NCBI RefSeq assembly: GCF_014202035.1
Contig: NZ_JACHFR010000003.1
Span: forward strand, 62,001-126,000
Direction of reading: 5' to 3'
Source of the DNA: Treponema rectale
GTDB lineage: Bacteria; Spirochaetota; Spirochaetia; Treponematales; Treponemataceae
DNA: 64,000 bases
Within the stretch, counting starts at the first letter, position 1; each line of letters opens with the position of its first letter. Made by a program: the position numbers and the translations under genes. The notes below the pieces were generated by a model. The model had not been told where the DNA came from. It did not search any database and saw only the letters and a list, made by a program, of their open reading frames with translations. Of the stretch, positions 27,101-34,213 are shown one piece after another.

Positions 27101-28788
27101 AAAATAATTTTGACAGTCAGCTTGCAGTCTTTACTGATGAATACGAAAAAGACCGCCGTGAACTTGAGGCAAAATATTCTGAGAATTTAAAGAAGAAACT
27201 TGTGGAACTTCAGTCCAAGACTTCAGAACAGGAACAGAAGTTCTATACTGCAATTAAGTCCGGACAGTCTGTAATTCAGGATCAGATTAATACTGTAAAT
27301 CAGAAGCTTCATGAATTTATAGAGAACTATAAGAATGAGCTTAAGGTTACGACACAGAAAGCTGATGAAGTTCTTAAAGCAGAAACTGATGAGTACAATA
27401 CCAGAGTTCAGGTTCAGTTTGAGAAAAACGAAAGGGAAATTGCAGAGAAACTCAGTCAGTTCCAGAGTGATGTTGCTCTCCGCCAGGAAAGTCAGAATGC
27501 TGCAATTGATGCGACCATGCAGGAATTTAATGCATGGAAGGTCCGCATTCAGTCTCAGCTGGATGATGCAGACGGCCGCTTCAAGTCAGACCTGAAGGAA
27601 TTTGAAGAGAAGTCACGTAAAGAAAACGAAAAGATTTTTGTTGATGTAGAAAAAGTTCAGAATGATACCAGAGAAATAATGGCTCAGCTGAAGGATGATT
27701 TTACAAATCTTGTTTCTGTTTCTAAAAAGTTTGTAGCAGATCAGAACAGTGATAATGAACGGCAGATGAAGGAAATCCGCAGTGATGTTAAGGCTACCTC
27801 TGATGAGTTTAAGAAAGCCTACCGTCAGATTGTGGATAAGCTTAATCAGGATACAAACGCCCTTCAGATTAAGATTGATGACATCAACAAGGGAATTGCA
27901 AAATTCACAGCAGAAACCGGTGTATTTGAAAAGGCAGATATTCTTAAGAAGCAGCTTGATGAGGCAATTTCTGACCTTAAGGAACAGCTTGCTGATGCAA
28001 AAGAATATAATGATAAGATTAACGACCTTAATACCCGCGTAAATGAACTTAATAAACTGAGTTCTGATGTTAATTCAAGGATTAACTCTTTTGCCGGAGA
28101 CAGGTCACGCATTAATGAACTGGATTCTAAGTTTTCAAAGCTCATGGCTATCAGTGATTCAATGGATGGTAAGATTCTTGATCTTAATGCTACAAGTGAT
28201 AACCTTACGAACATGCAGGCAGAAGTCCGCAAGTTCCAGGAGACTCTTGCCGGTATTCAGACAAGATATGATCGTCTTGAAAACAAGGGTACCACGATAG
28301 ATCATGTTGCAGAAAAAGTTGATGATTCCTTTGAGAACATTAAGTCGCTTGAGCAGCGTATTGAGGAATGCAGCCACCGTGCAGAACAGTTCCCTGTTAC
28401 TATAGAGAAAGTTCAGAATGATATTGAAAAGATCATGAAAAGCAGCGGTAAGGTAAATGAAGCTATTGATAAGCTTGCTTCCCTTGATAAAGTTCTTGAC
28501 GGTATTGATGCACGTTACAGAGCCTTTAATTCTGAAAAGGGTGCGGTTGCTGATGCGGAAGAAAAAATCCTGAGGGCTGCTTCTCAGACTCAGAAAGAAA
28601 TGGATCTCTTGAAGCAGATTGCCCAGCGGGATGTCCAGAAGTCCGGCGAGGAAAAGGATTCTGATACACCTTCAGTTCGAAAGAATGTACGGGAACTTAG
28701 AAGACAGGGCTGGACGGAAGCTCAGATTGCAAAAAAATTAAACCTTACCAGAACAGAGGTAAGGCTTATTCTTCAGCTTGAAGACTAG
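24157..28788 (+). CDS. Giant coiled-coil protein with N-terminal membrane anchor and C-terminal helix-turn-helix (SpiroCoCo-like)
   Basis: The 1543-residue protein starts with one membrane helix (MTIIAIIVSVAISAGIALAL) and is then nearly all charged coiled coil. Residues about 346-532 are a run of 11-residue (hendecad) repeats, most regular at 25456-25752 (units such as AVNQKTSDLEN). The C-terminal 35 residues form a helix-turn-helix-like motif (ELRRQGWTEAQIAKKLNLTR). The layout matches coiled-coil proteins that I recall being named SpiroCoCo in spirochaete annotations; their role is thought to be cytoskeletal or envelope-structural but is not settled. The HTH could bind DNA or a protein. The start follows GGTGGG. 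It ends 3 bp from the convergent ispDF stop, with no visible terminator. Confidence 0.85.
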   Translation: MTIIAIIVSVAISAGIALALHQKDKNQNSMEKVKRYTDRRLAELDEILKEKEKEINSYAIQLDAKNIESKAVVKKLQQQFDECISATRDLKKPVSEVEKIYEKITSYDSVIKNLMEMTAAVEQNLQRVKKEAGIVDKLNERLNLQQKTVENIEKKIPAITREFSAKNSEQLKIIGSNLLDQYDAIADQINGNTSKALSESKELMAKIQADIKDAYNGAAEKARNLEDEAFKKLNADSQKRFDDCRHEIDVQTKQITAIIDSKIQTTQKDVLDVTKKFEGFMEEQTSAFEQEFKDKIANLTSNLESRSADLTEKLEAKVSSVEDKIYEQTSTLDSLYKDHTKSIEDNFSSKADALNELFEDRLTDLENMLRDKTTVFETDLHERTDSLRNEFVSKTASLEELVTQRTSDMQSDFESRVQSLEESVETRTSAVESSVNEKTSALEEAVNQKTSELENAVNQKTELLETSVNQKTSDLENAFNQKTELLETSVNQKTSDLETAVNQKTSDLENMVNQKTADLENSVLSKTDSMDREVEDKTTLMKATVSEVVKKLQASFEEKIKAFEETYREKIKTASDSVKETADGADAAVKQKIQNLLAVFNEKVSAVSDALKTKTAALHKEINQHAADSEAGFKEKIAELTSHVNALEAQVKERTETVITTANKNLDSLQEEITKAYDETRKTADRLGAETKGNTEKLHAVQAAIVSQAEQLKERYDNVFETAVAKVVSDETAAYEKYNALSSANLEKYKSSVQKLVDDMQSSITKTLSELEAKSEGVRSDVETTITTLQVSFENARSKSEETAARIARETEEGTARLNTFNDAVKKQLADFDNELSSSMKKIAADYDVKQTKFLSGLDKQLDIYKREMEYRFRQLNATGADADKLEGALRKLMDAAQKKVTGDLEKYAQAVNRQQADFESAVKNRIENLKGELSGVEQTIDELKKKSYSNVSAKLKLFEDDFIVGLKKREDDVKDKLASWKNNFDSQLAVFTDEYEKDRRELEAKYSENLKKKLVELQSKTSEQEQKFYTAIKSGQSVIQDQINTVNQKLHEFIENYKNELKVTTQKADEVLKAETDEYNTRVQVQFEKNEREIAEKLSQFQSDVALRQESQNAAIDATMQEFNAWKVRIQSQLDDADGRFKSDLKEFEEKSRKENEKIFVDVEKVQNDTREIMAQLKDDFTNLVSVSKKFVADQNSDNERQMKEIRSDVKATSDEFKKAYRQIVDKLNQDTNALQIKIDDINKGIAKFTAETGVFEKADILKKQLDEAISDLKEQLADAKEYNDKINDLNTRVNELNKLSSDVNSRINSFAGDRSRINELDSKFSKLMAISDSMDGKILDLNATSDNLTNMQAEVRKFQETLAGIQTRYDRLENKGTTIDHVAEKVDDSFENIKSLEQRIEECSHRAEQFPVTIEKVQNDIEKIMKSSGKVNEAIDKLASLDKVLDGIDARYRAFNSEKGAVADAEEKILRAASQTQKEMDLLKQIAQRDVQKSGEEKDSDTPSVRKNVRELRRQGWTEAQIAKKLNLTRTEVRLILQLED
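25192..25752 (+). repeat. 33-bp tandem repeats encoding hendecad coiled coil
   Basis: Seventeen consecutive 11-codon units lie in frame. The last nine (from 25456) are closely alike, with consensus SVNQKTSDLEN and alternating endings LEN and LET. DNA identity between units 25522-25554 and 25588-25620 is high, implying recent duplication. Such a repeat can change copy number between strains without a frameshift. Confidence 0.85.
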
Positions 28789-28791
28789 AAA

Positions 28792-29997
28792 TTATTTTTC
28801 AAGAAGGCAGGTGCAGTAAGCTTTTACTGCTTCTGCTTTTCCTACGCTGTCGAGTTTTTCGTTTGTTTTGGCTTTAACGAATACCCGGCAGCTTTCTGTT
28901 TTTAAAACATCTGCAATACTGTCTATTACTTTCTGACGCCATGGAAGAAACTTTGGAGTTTCCATTTCTATGACACAGTCAAGGTTTCCTAAAGTCCATC
29001 CCTGTTTCTGAATGTCTGACCATACTTTTTCGAGAAGCTTTGCAGAGTCGGCATCTTTCCATTGCGGATCTTCCGGAGGAAAGTAAGAACCTATATCTCC
29101 CATCCCTGAGGCTCCCAAAAGGGCATCTGTAATGGCATGAAGAAGTACGTCTCCGTCTGAATGTCCAAGTTCGCCTTTTGCTGAAGGAATTTCTACACCT
29201 CCCAGCATGAGTTTTCTTCCTTCTACAAGACGGTGCAGGTCAGTTCCAAGTCCAACTCTAATCATTCGTTTTTCCTTAAGGTCCCGGGGATAAGTTATTT
29301 TTATATTACAGGGATCTCCCTTTACGATCTGAACTTTTGAGTTTCCGGTCAGTTCAGGGTAGTTATCCCAGATTTCCGTATCGTCAGTAAACTCTTTTTT
29401 AAGTTCAGATGCTTTTTTATGACATTGCATTAAGGGCAGCAGCCTGAAGCCCTGAGGTGTCTGTATTGCCGTCAGGGAACTTCTTGTAAGGTGCCGGCTT
29501 ATTTTATTATCTGCTGATATTTCTTTCTGGGTATCAACCGGGGTTATTCCGGGAGCAGCCGCATCATTTTCTTCAACGCCCTGTATTGTATCAAGGATAA
29601 TCTGCTCCGTAACAAAAGGACGGGCTCCGTCATGGATGAGTACAATCGGGGACTGTGAAAGCTGTTTTTCTGAAAGATTTTCTTTTGCAGAAAGCAGGGC
29701 TTTGTAAACGGACTGCTGTCTTGTGGAACCGCCTTCCGTAAAAATAAGTTTTGTTGAATGTCTGTTTAACAGGATTTCCGTTTCGCAATCAGTAAACACG
29801 GCTTCTTCAGCCTGTTTTTCTTTCCCTTTCGGAACTGTAATTACTGCAATATCAAAAGCTGCGGATTTAAGAAATGCATTGAGGGCTTTTGCCAGCACAG
29901 TAGAATTACCTGCCGGCATATATTCTTTTTTTATACCGGTTCCCATTCTTGTGGAAGAACCGGCTGCCGTTACGACAAGAACAAGGGGAGAGGACAA
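28792..29997 (-). CDS. ispDF: Bifunctional IspD/IspF of the MEP isoprenoid pathway
   Basis: The 401-residue fusion carries 2-C-methyl-D-erythritol 4-phosphate cytidylyltransferase (residues 1-240; VVTAAGSSTRMG, VLIHDGARPFV) and 2-C-methyl-D-erythritol 2,4-cyclodiphosphate synthase (residues 243-401; GLGTDLHRL with the metal Asp and His, ELGHSDGDVLLHAITDALLG, GDIGSYFPPED). Together they catalyse two non-consecutive MEP-pathway steps towards IPP and DMAPP. The start codon is TTG, directly abutting the carD stop and served by GAGGA 7 nt upstream inside carD, so translation is coupled. The carD-ispDF arrangement is recurrent in bacteria. Confidence 0.95.
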   Translation of the reverse strand: MSSPLVLVVTAAGSSTRMGTGIKKEYMPAGNSTVLAKALNAFLKSAAFDIAVITVPKGKEKQAEEAVFTDCETEILLNRHSTKLIFTEGGSTRQQSVYKALLSAKENLSEKQLSQSPIVLIHDGARPFVTEQIILDTIQGVEENDAAAPGITPVDTQKEISADNKISRHLTRSSLTAIQTPQGFRLLPLMQCHKKASELKKEFTDDTEIWDNYPELTGNSKVQIVKGDPCNIKITYPRDLKEKRMIRVGLGTDLHRLVEGRKLMLGGVEIPSAKGELGHSDGDVLLHAITDALLGASGMGDIGSYFPPEDPQWKDADSAKLLEKVWSDIQKQGWTLGNLDCVIEMETPKFLPWRQKVIDSIADVLKTESCRVFVKAKTNEKLDSVGKAEAVKAYCTCLLEK

Positions 29998-30618
29998 TCA
30001 ATCATCCTCGTCTTCATCATCGTCATCTGAATCTCTTGAACTGTCGCGTTCATCTGCAAATTCATCCTCGTCATCTTCGTCTTCATCAGAATAGACAGGT
30101 TTTTTCTCGATTTTTGCACCAAGAGGTTCAAGTCTTGCATGAAGCATATCTTCTACTTCTTTTACAGAAATCTTCATTGCATCTGCAATTTCGTCTTCAA
30201 GAAGTTTTTTTGCATTGTCATATAATTTACGTTCAAGAATAGGAAGTTCCTTTACCTTTGAACGGTGATAAAGACAGCGTACGATTGACGCAATATCTTT
30301 TACTGTACCTTTTTTAAGGAGGTCAAGATTCATCTGGTAGCGGAGTTTCCAGTCAGACGTCGGGGTTTCGAAGTCTTCGCTGATAAGATCCAGTGCTTCC
30401 TGTGCTTCTTCGGCAGATACGATGGCACGGATACCCAATGCCGTAGCTTTTTCTGCCGGAACCATAACGATCATGTCTGAAACTTCAAGATAAATCTTGT
30501 AAAAATATACCTGTTCACCTTTGAAGTCACGCTTAAAAATTTCGGTGATTTTTCCTACACCCTGACTCGGGTAAACGACTTTTTGATTTAATGCGAACTC
30601 TGTCTTCGGTTTAGCCAT
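29998..30618 (-). CDS. CarD/CdnL-family RNA polymerase-binding regulator with acidic tail
   Basis: The 206-residue protein has an N-terminal RNA polymerase-interaction domain (FALNQKVVYPSQGVGKITEI, VYFYKIYLEVSDMIVMVPAE) and a helical DNA-contacting region (residues about 75-160). These are typical of CarD/CdnL proteins, which stabilise open complexes at promoters. The last 35 residues are almost purely Asp, Glu, Ser and Arg, an unusual acidic tail. A -10-like TATATT lies 7 nt before the ATG without a Shine-Dalgarno site. ispDF is translationally coupled downstream. The adk terminator lies just upstream. Confidence 0.92.
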   Translation of the reverse strand: MAKPKTEFALNQKVVYPSQGVGKITEIFKRDFKGEQVYFYKIYLEVSDMIVMVPAEKATALGIRAIVSAEEAQEALDLISEDFETPTSDWKLRYQMNLDLLKKGTVKDIASIVRCLYHRSKVKELPILERKLYDNAKKLLEDEIADAMKISVKEVEDMLHARLEPLGAKIEKKPVYSDEDEDDEDEFADERDSSRDSDDDDEDEDD

Positions 30619-30625
30619 AAGGAAT

Positions 30626-30631
30626 AATATA
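30626..30631 (-). promoter_or_regulatory. Candidate -10 box of carD-ispDF
   Basis: TATATT on the minus strand ends 7 nt before the carD ATG. No good -35 hexamer is present (TGGATT, 17 nt upstream, is poor and lies in the adk terminator stem), so this is a weaker case of the leaderless pattern. Confidence 0.3.
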
Positions 30632-30642
30632 TCACTTTTAAT

Positions 30643-30678
30643 AAAAAAAATCCACGCTTTATGAAAATAAAGCGTGGA
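30643..30678 (-). terminator. Rho-independent terminator of adk
   Basis: A perfect 11-bp stem TCCACGCTTTA/TAAAGCGTGGA (30651-30661 with 30668-30678) and 6-nt loop is followed on the minus strand by eight T residues. It lies 25 bp after the adk stop and separates adk from carD. Confidence 0.93.
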
Positions 30679-30702
30679 TTTTACTGCCCTGTGAACAGTT
30701 TT

Positions 30703-31335
30703 TTATTTTGCAGGGAAAAGTTTTTTGAAGTCAACAAGAACTTCTGCCGAATCGCGGGCACTGTCGATGTCTGTCATCTTATTCAGTTTGCGGTAAAAGT
30801 CGATCAGCGGTTCTGTTTCCTTGCGGTATACTTCAAGACGGTTAGTGATTGACTCAAGTTTGTCATCTTCACGGGTAAAGAGTTCTCCGCCACATTTGTC
30901 GCATTTGCCTTCAACCTTCGGAGGCATGAATTTTACGTTGTAGTTTGCCTTGCAGTTTTTGCATACGCGGCGGTTTGAGAGGCGTGCTATGATAAGGTCA
31001 TTGTTTACTTCAAAATTTACAACTTTTACATCAATGCCGAGTTTTTCAAAAGCTTCTGCCTGTGGAATCGTGCGCGGGAATCCGTCAAGAATGAATCCTT
31101 TCTTGCAGTCATCTTTCTTAAGGCGGTCTTCTACGATTTCAAGAACAACGTCGTCGCTGACCAGTCCTCCGGCATCCATGATTGCCTTTACTTTTTTTCC
31201 AAGTTCAGTCTGGTTTTTAATGTTTTCGCGGAAGATGTCTCCTGTTGAAATCTGTGGAATTCCATATTCTTCTGCAACCTGAGATGCAAGGGTTCCTTTT
31301 CCGGCACCCGGTGGACCTAAAAAGATAAAGTTCAT
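30703..31335 (-). CDS. adk: Adenylate kinase
   Basis: The 210-residue enzyme interconverts ATP plus AMP with two ADP. The P-loop GPPGAGKG is at residues 7-14, followed by the AMP-binding stretch STGDIFRENI and DGFPRTIPQAEAF. The LID carries four cysteines (CKNCKANYN and GKCDKCGG), the zinc-binding type. Length is normal for a long-LID bacterial enzyme. The mRNA leader contains AGGAG about 12 nt before the ATG and a small CCGC/GCGG hairpin (around 31361-31374). Its own promoter and terminator make it a single-gene unit. Confidence 0.97.
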   Translation of the reverse strand: MNFIFLGPPGAGKGTLASQVAEEYGIPQISTGDIFRENIKNQTELGKKVKAIMDAGGLVSDDVVLEIVEDRLKKDDCKKGFILDGFPRTIPQAEAFEKLGIDVKVVNFEVNNDLIIARLSNRRVCKNCKANYNVKFMPPKVEGKCDKCGGELFTREDDKLESITNRLEVYRKETEPLIDFYRKLNKMTDIDSARDSAEVLVDFKKLFPAK

Positions 31336-31387
31336 TTTTTATTAAATCTCCTATAAAAATACTCCGCATCAAGCGGTTATTCCTTAT

Positions 31388-31416
31388 ATTTTACCCCTAT
31401 TTCTGTCTCTGTGCAA
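31388..31416 (-). promoter_or_regulatory. Predicted promoter of adk
   Basis: TTGCAC (31411-31416, minus strand) and TAAAAT (31388-31393) are 17 nt apart. The leader would be about 45 nt and carries a Shine-Dalgarno site, in contrast to the leaderless-type promoters elsewhere in the window. Confidence 0.6.
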
Positions 31417-31629
31417 TTAGAATGTATCCTGTGTTTTTTTGTGAAAAACCGGCGTAAAAAATTAAACTTTTACAGTAAGAAAGTTAACTTTTTTATCAGG
31501 AAAGGAGGAATAAAAAGTATTTCTATAAAAAAAATCAACTCAAAAACTTAAGAAATTGCATTCAAAATCACGGTTGCCGGGCTTACTATAAAGCCATAAA
31601 TAAAAATGTCGAAAAAGGAGGAATTTTCG
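31417..31629 (+). promoter_or_regulatory. Upstream regulatory region of the sugar transporter operon
   Basis: This stretch before the binding-protein gene has no convincing -35/-10 pair, as expected for an activator-dependent promoter. It holds a perfect 12-bp palindrome AAAGTTAACTTT at 31480-31491, whose right-hand half-site is echoed by AACTTT just upstream. An unused AAAGGAGG (31501-31508) has no start codon in range. The AraC-type regulator encoded downstream could act here; that is inference. Confidence 0.3.
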
Positions 31630-32583
31630 ATGAAAAAATTGATGGCTCTGGCTATGGCACTTCTGTGTGCCGTAAGTTTTATGGGATGTAACAAGAACAA
31701 GAAAAGCGGCGGACTTATTAAAGTTGGTATCATTAATAACCCTCCGTCTGAATCAGGATATCGTGCAGCTAACGTTGCAGATTTTGCCAATGTATTTACA
31801 AAAGAAAATGGTTATGAAACAAAAACCTATTACAGTATAAAGAATGATGAACAGCTTACAGCTGCTTCTCAGTTCATTACTGACGGGGTTGACTATCTTC
31901 TTATTTCTGCTGCTGCTACTGACGGTTGGGAATCAGTTCTCAAACAGGCTGAACGTGCAGGAATCAAAGTATTCCTTTTTGACCGCATGCTTAATGTAAA
32001 TGCAAAACTGTATGAAGCTGCAGTTGTTTCTGACATGGCAAATGAAGGTGAAACTGCTGTTGCATGGCTTAAGGCTCAGAAACTTCCTGAATATCGTGTA
32101 ATCCATATCCAGGGTGCAATGGGATCTGATGCACAGATTGGACGTACAGGTGCCCTTGAAGCTGAATTTACTAAAGGAACAATGAAAAAAGTTGTTCAGC
32201 AGACAGCTACATGGGATGAAGCAGAAGCAAAGAAAATCGTTGAATCTGTAATTAACTCAGGTGACAAATTCAATGTAATTTATGCAGAGAATGACGGTAT
32301 GGCAAAAGGTGCCGTTGCAGCTCTTGACGAAGCAGGAATCACTCACGGTGTAAACGGTGATGTAATCGTAATGGGATTTGACTGCAACAAGTGGGCTCTC
32401 CGCGAACTTCTTAAAGGCAACTGGAACTATGACGGTCAGTGCTCACCATTCCAGGCTGCAAAGATTGACGAAATGATTAAGAGCGGCAATGTTGCTGCAA
32501 AGAAAGTTATCAATCCTGAAAAAGGATTTGATGCAAAGACAATCACTCAGGCTGATATTGATACATACGGACTTGGAGATTAA
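31630..32583 (+). CDS. Sugar ABC transporter substrate-binding lipoprotein (YtfQ role)
   Basis: The start at ATG 31630 is fixed by AAGGAGGA 8 nt upstream and by the lipoprotein signal (MKKLMALAMALLCAVSFMGC, lipidated Cys 20); an earlier in-frame ATG at 31606 lacks a site. The 317-residue protein has the type I periplasmic-binding fold of the RbsB/YtfQ group (VKVGII-like start, ITDGVDYLLISAAATDGWES, IKVFLFDRM, VIYAENDGMAKGAV). It should capture a monosaccharide for the following ATPase and permeases, whose best matches are the YtfRT-YjfF galactofuranose transporter. Its own similarity to E. coli YtfQ is weaker than that of the sensor-type protein at 39.4 kb, so the ligand is uncertain. Confidence 0.9.
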   Translation: MKKLMALAMALLCAVSFMGCNKNKKSGGLIKVGIINNPPSESGYRAANVADFANVFTKENGYETKTYYSIKNDEQLTAASQFITDGVDYLLISAAATDGWESVLKQAERAGIKVFLFDRMLNVNAKLYEAAVVSDMANEGETAVAWLKAQKLPEYRVIHIQGAMGSDAQIGRTGALEAEFTKGTMKKVVQQTATWDEAEAKKIVESVINSGDKFNVIYAENDGMAKGAVAALDEAGITHGVNGDVIVMGFDCNKWALRELLKGNWNYDGQCSPFQAAKIDEMIKSGNVAAKKVINPEKGFDAKTITQADIDTYGLGD

Positions 32584-32596
32584 TCCGGTTCTGTAT

Positions 32597-32667
32597 GCAA
32601 ACCTGACGTGAAGGTTTGCGGCGTAAGGTGTGCGTTTTTTCTGCATATTTTACGCCGCTTTTTTTTT
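32597..32667 (+). terminator. Intra-operon terminator with two overlapping stems
   Basis: The terminator stem GCGGCGTAA/TTACGCCGC (32618-32626 with 32650-32658) is followed by nine T residues. An upstream perfect 8-bp stem GCAAACCT/AGGTTTGC (32597-32604 with 32612-32619) shares two bases with it. Placed between binding-protein and ATPase genes, it should lower downstream expression relative to the binding protein. Confidence 0.82.
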
Positions 32668-32698
32668 GAACCAGCTAAAAAAGGTGGAAATGAGAGTT

Positions 32699-34213
32699 AT
32701 GGAAGATAATGTTATTCTGACAATGCGTGGAATCTGCAAGGAGTTTCCTGGTGTGCGTGCGCTGCATAACGTGGATTTTACTCTGCGCAGAGGTGAAATT
32801 CACGCTCTTATGGGGGAAAACGGAGCAGGAAAATCTACGCTGGTAAAAGTTCTTACCGGTGTTCATATAAAAGACTCAGGTCAGATTAAAATAGACGGAT
32901 GTGAGGGTGAAGCTCAGATCCGTTCTCCTCAGGATGCACAGAATGCAGGTATCAGTACTGTGTATCAGGAAATTACTTTATGTCCTAATTTAACTGTAGC
33001 AGAAAATATGTTTATAGGACGCGGCAGATATCATTTTATTAACTGGCATGCACAGGAAAAAAAGGCAGATGAAATTCTCAGGCGCCTTAACATTCCTGCA
33101 CGTGCGGCACAGCAGCTCGGTACCTGTTCCATTGCCGTTCAGCAGATGGTAGCAATTGCAAGAGCTGTAGACATGGACTGTAAGGTTCTTATTCTTGATG
33201 AACCTACATCATCCCTTGATGAACGTGAAGTTGAACTTTTATTTACTCTGATGCGTGATTTAAAGTCCCGCGGAGTAGGAATTATATTTATCACTCATTT
33301 TCTTGAACAGGTATATGAAGTCTGTGACAGAATTACTGTTTTAAGAAACGGTGAACTTGTTGGGGAATATGCTATTAAAGACATGCCGAGGGTAGAACTT
33401 ATTTCTGCAATGCTCGGTAAGAGTCTTGATGATATTTCCCAGCTGAAAAACGAAAAGAAAAACACAAGTGCAAAGGACGATTACGTTTATGAGGCTGAAG
33501 GGCTTTCCAGTGCAGAAGGAGTAAAGCCTTTTGACTTTAAGATTGCACGGGGTGAAGTAAACGGCTTTACAGGTCTCCTCGGTTCCGGAAGAAGTGAAAG
33601 CGTACGTGCTGTTTTTGCAGCTGACAGAGTTACCGGCGGACGGGTAAAAATCGAAGGAAAAAATGTAAAGATCTTAAAGCCTAAGGATGCAATGAAAAAC
33701 GGAATCGGTTATCTTCCGGAAGACAGAAAAGGAGACGGAATCATTCAGGATCTTTCTGTCAGGGAAAATATTATTCTGGCACTTCAGGTATTGCGCGGAT
33801 TCTTTAAGCCGATATCGAAAGCAGAATCAGAGCGTATTGCTGATGAATATATTAAGCTTCTTGAAATAAAAACTGCATCTCAGGAAACACCTATCAAGTC
33901 CCTCTCCGGCGGAAACCAGCAGAAGGCAATTCTTGCAAGATGGCTTCTGACTAATCCTAAGTATCTTATTCTTGATGAACCGACACGCGGTATTGACGTC
34001 GGTACAAAAATTGAAATTCAGAAACAGGTTCTTAAGCTGGCAGAAAAAGGTGTAAGCGTAACGTTTATTTCTTCTGAAATTCAGGAAATGCTTACAGTAT
34101 GTTCCCGTCTTATAGTAATGAAGGACAGAAACATTGTAGGTGAATTAACGGGAGATGAACTTACCCAGGATACAATCATGCGTACGATTGCAGGAGGAAG
34201 TGTAAAAAAATGA
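32699..34213 (+). CDS. ytfR: Sugar ABC transporter ATPase with two nucleotide-binding domains (YtfR-like)
   Basis: The 504-residue protein has two ABC domains. The first carries Walker A GENGAGKSTL and Walker B VLILDEPTSSLD with a degenerate signature (CSIAVQQM). The second has a degenerate P-loop (GLLGSGRSE), signature LSGGNQQK and Walker B YLILDEPTRGIDVG. This asymmetry is normal for the RbsA/MglA/YtfR class. Stretches such as SVRENIILALQ, RGFFKPIS and TPIKSLSGG follow E. coli YtfR closely as I remember it. The start at 32699 gives 11-nt spacing from AAGGTGG; an ATG at 32690 is too close. The stop overlaps the next ATG (ATGA), so translation is coupled. Confidence 0.9.
   Translation: MEDNVILTMRGICKEFPGVRALHNVDFTLRRGEIHALMGENGAGKSTLVKVLTGVHIKDSGQIKIDGCEGEAQIRSPQDAQNAGISTVYQEITLCPNLTVAENMFIGRGRYHFINWHAQEKKADEILRRLNIPARAAQQLGTCSIAVQQMVAIARAVDMDCKVLILDEPTSSLDEREVELLFTLMRDLKSRGVGIIFITHFLEQVYEVCDRITVLRNGELVGEYAIKDMPRVELISAMLGKSLDDISQLKNEKKNTSAKDDYVYEAEGLSSAEGVKPFDFKIARGEVNGFTGLLGSGRSESVRAVFAADRVTGGRVKIEGKNVKILKPKDAMKNGIGYLPEDRKGDGIIQDLSVRENIILALQVLRGFFKPISKAESERIADEYIKLLEIKTASQETPIKSLSGGNQQKAILARWLLTNPKYLILDEPTRGIDVGTKIEIQKQVLKLAEKGVSVTFISSEIQEMLTVCSRLIVMKDRNIVGELTGDELTQDTIMRTIAGGSVKK

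Noticed and set aside
31336-31380. Riboswitch in the adk leader
   Set aside because: Only one small CCGC/GCGG hairpin is present; the leader is too short for a known riboswitch.
31501-31508. Small gene started by the strong AAAGGAGG site
   Set aside because: No ATG, GTG or TTG lies within usable distance downstream, so no start can be assigned.
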